This document shows, in pieces, positions 9,066 through 10,192 of a DNA stretch of 10,192 nt. The position numbers and the translations under genes are program-made. The notes beneath the pieces were generated by a model. It was not told where the DNA came from and ran no database searches. It was given only the letters and a program-made list of their open reading frames with translations. How positions within the stretch are numbered: the first letter of the stretch is position 1; each line of letters begins with the position of its first letter. Origin of the DNA: Actinomycetes bacterium (GTDB lineage: Bacteria > Actinomycetota > Actinomycetes > S36-B12 > UBA5976); contig JAJXSV010000069.1 in the NCBI GenBank assembly GCA_021784375.1, positions 1 through 10,192 on the forward strand, written 5' to 3'.

Positions 9066-9078
9066 GGAGGCGTCTCCC
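9065..9078 (+). terminator. Weak hairpin at the whiA stop, possible terminator
   Basis: GGGAG (9065-9069) pairs with CTCCC (9074-9078) around a 4-base GCGT loop, starting on the last base of the whiA stop codon. A second small hairpin follows (CACCG 9079-9083 with CGGTG 9090-9094). There is no T-run after either stem. It would have to be a U-less terminator, a stabilising 3' end, or nothing. Confidence 0.3.
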
Positions 9079-9079
9079 C

Positions 9080-10192
<1,113 letters not shown>

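Overview
This window is a compact, GC-rich stretch from a high-GC Actinomycetota chromosome, most likely class Actinomycetes. The assignment rests on three things. The gene order uvrB-terC-uvrA-uvrC-rapZ-yvcK-whiA-gap matches the order I recall from actinomycetes. WhiA and GAPDH closely resemble the Streptomyces-type proteins from memory. G/C is strongly preferred at third codon positions, and three genes start with GTG. I cannot name a genus. All eight genes lie on the + strand and about 97-98% of the window is coding.

Positions 1-6255 carry the nucleotide excision repair set: the 3' end of uvrB, a TerC-family membrane protein, complete uvrA and complete uvrC. UvrA finds lesions and loads UvrB, and UvrC makes the two incisions. 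The TerC-family gene is a non-repair gene sitting between uvrB and uvrA.

Positions 6255-9065 carry the conserved trio rapZ (P-loop nucleotide/RNA-binding protein), yvcK (CofD-like, UDP-sugar-binding family) and whiA (LAGLIDADG/HTH transcription factor). From uvrB to whiA, neighbouring genes overlap by 1-4 bases or are separated by 2-4 bases. This looks like one translationally coupled transcription unit with no room for internal promoters except inside coding sequence.

The only real intergenic region is 9066-9299 (234 bp). It holds a weak hairpin at the whiA stop, an 11-bp direct repeat, three CGAAT pentamers and a good -10 element, followed by a Shine-Dalgarno and GTG start for gap. The gap gene (class I glyceraldehyde-3-phosphate dehydrogenase) runs off the right edge without its last few dozen codons.

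I see no mobile element, CRISPR array, tRNA/rRNA or defence gene. I found no convincing new biological system. The findings are modest: context and residue-level oddities in otherwise ordinary core genes, plus the unannotated regulatory region before gap.
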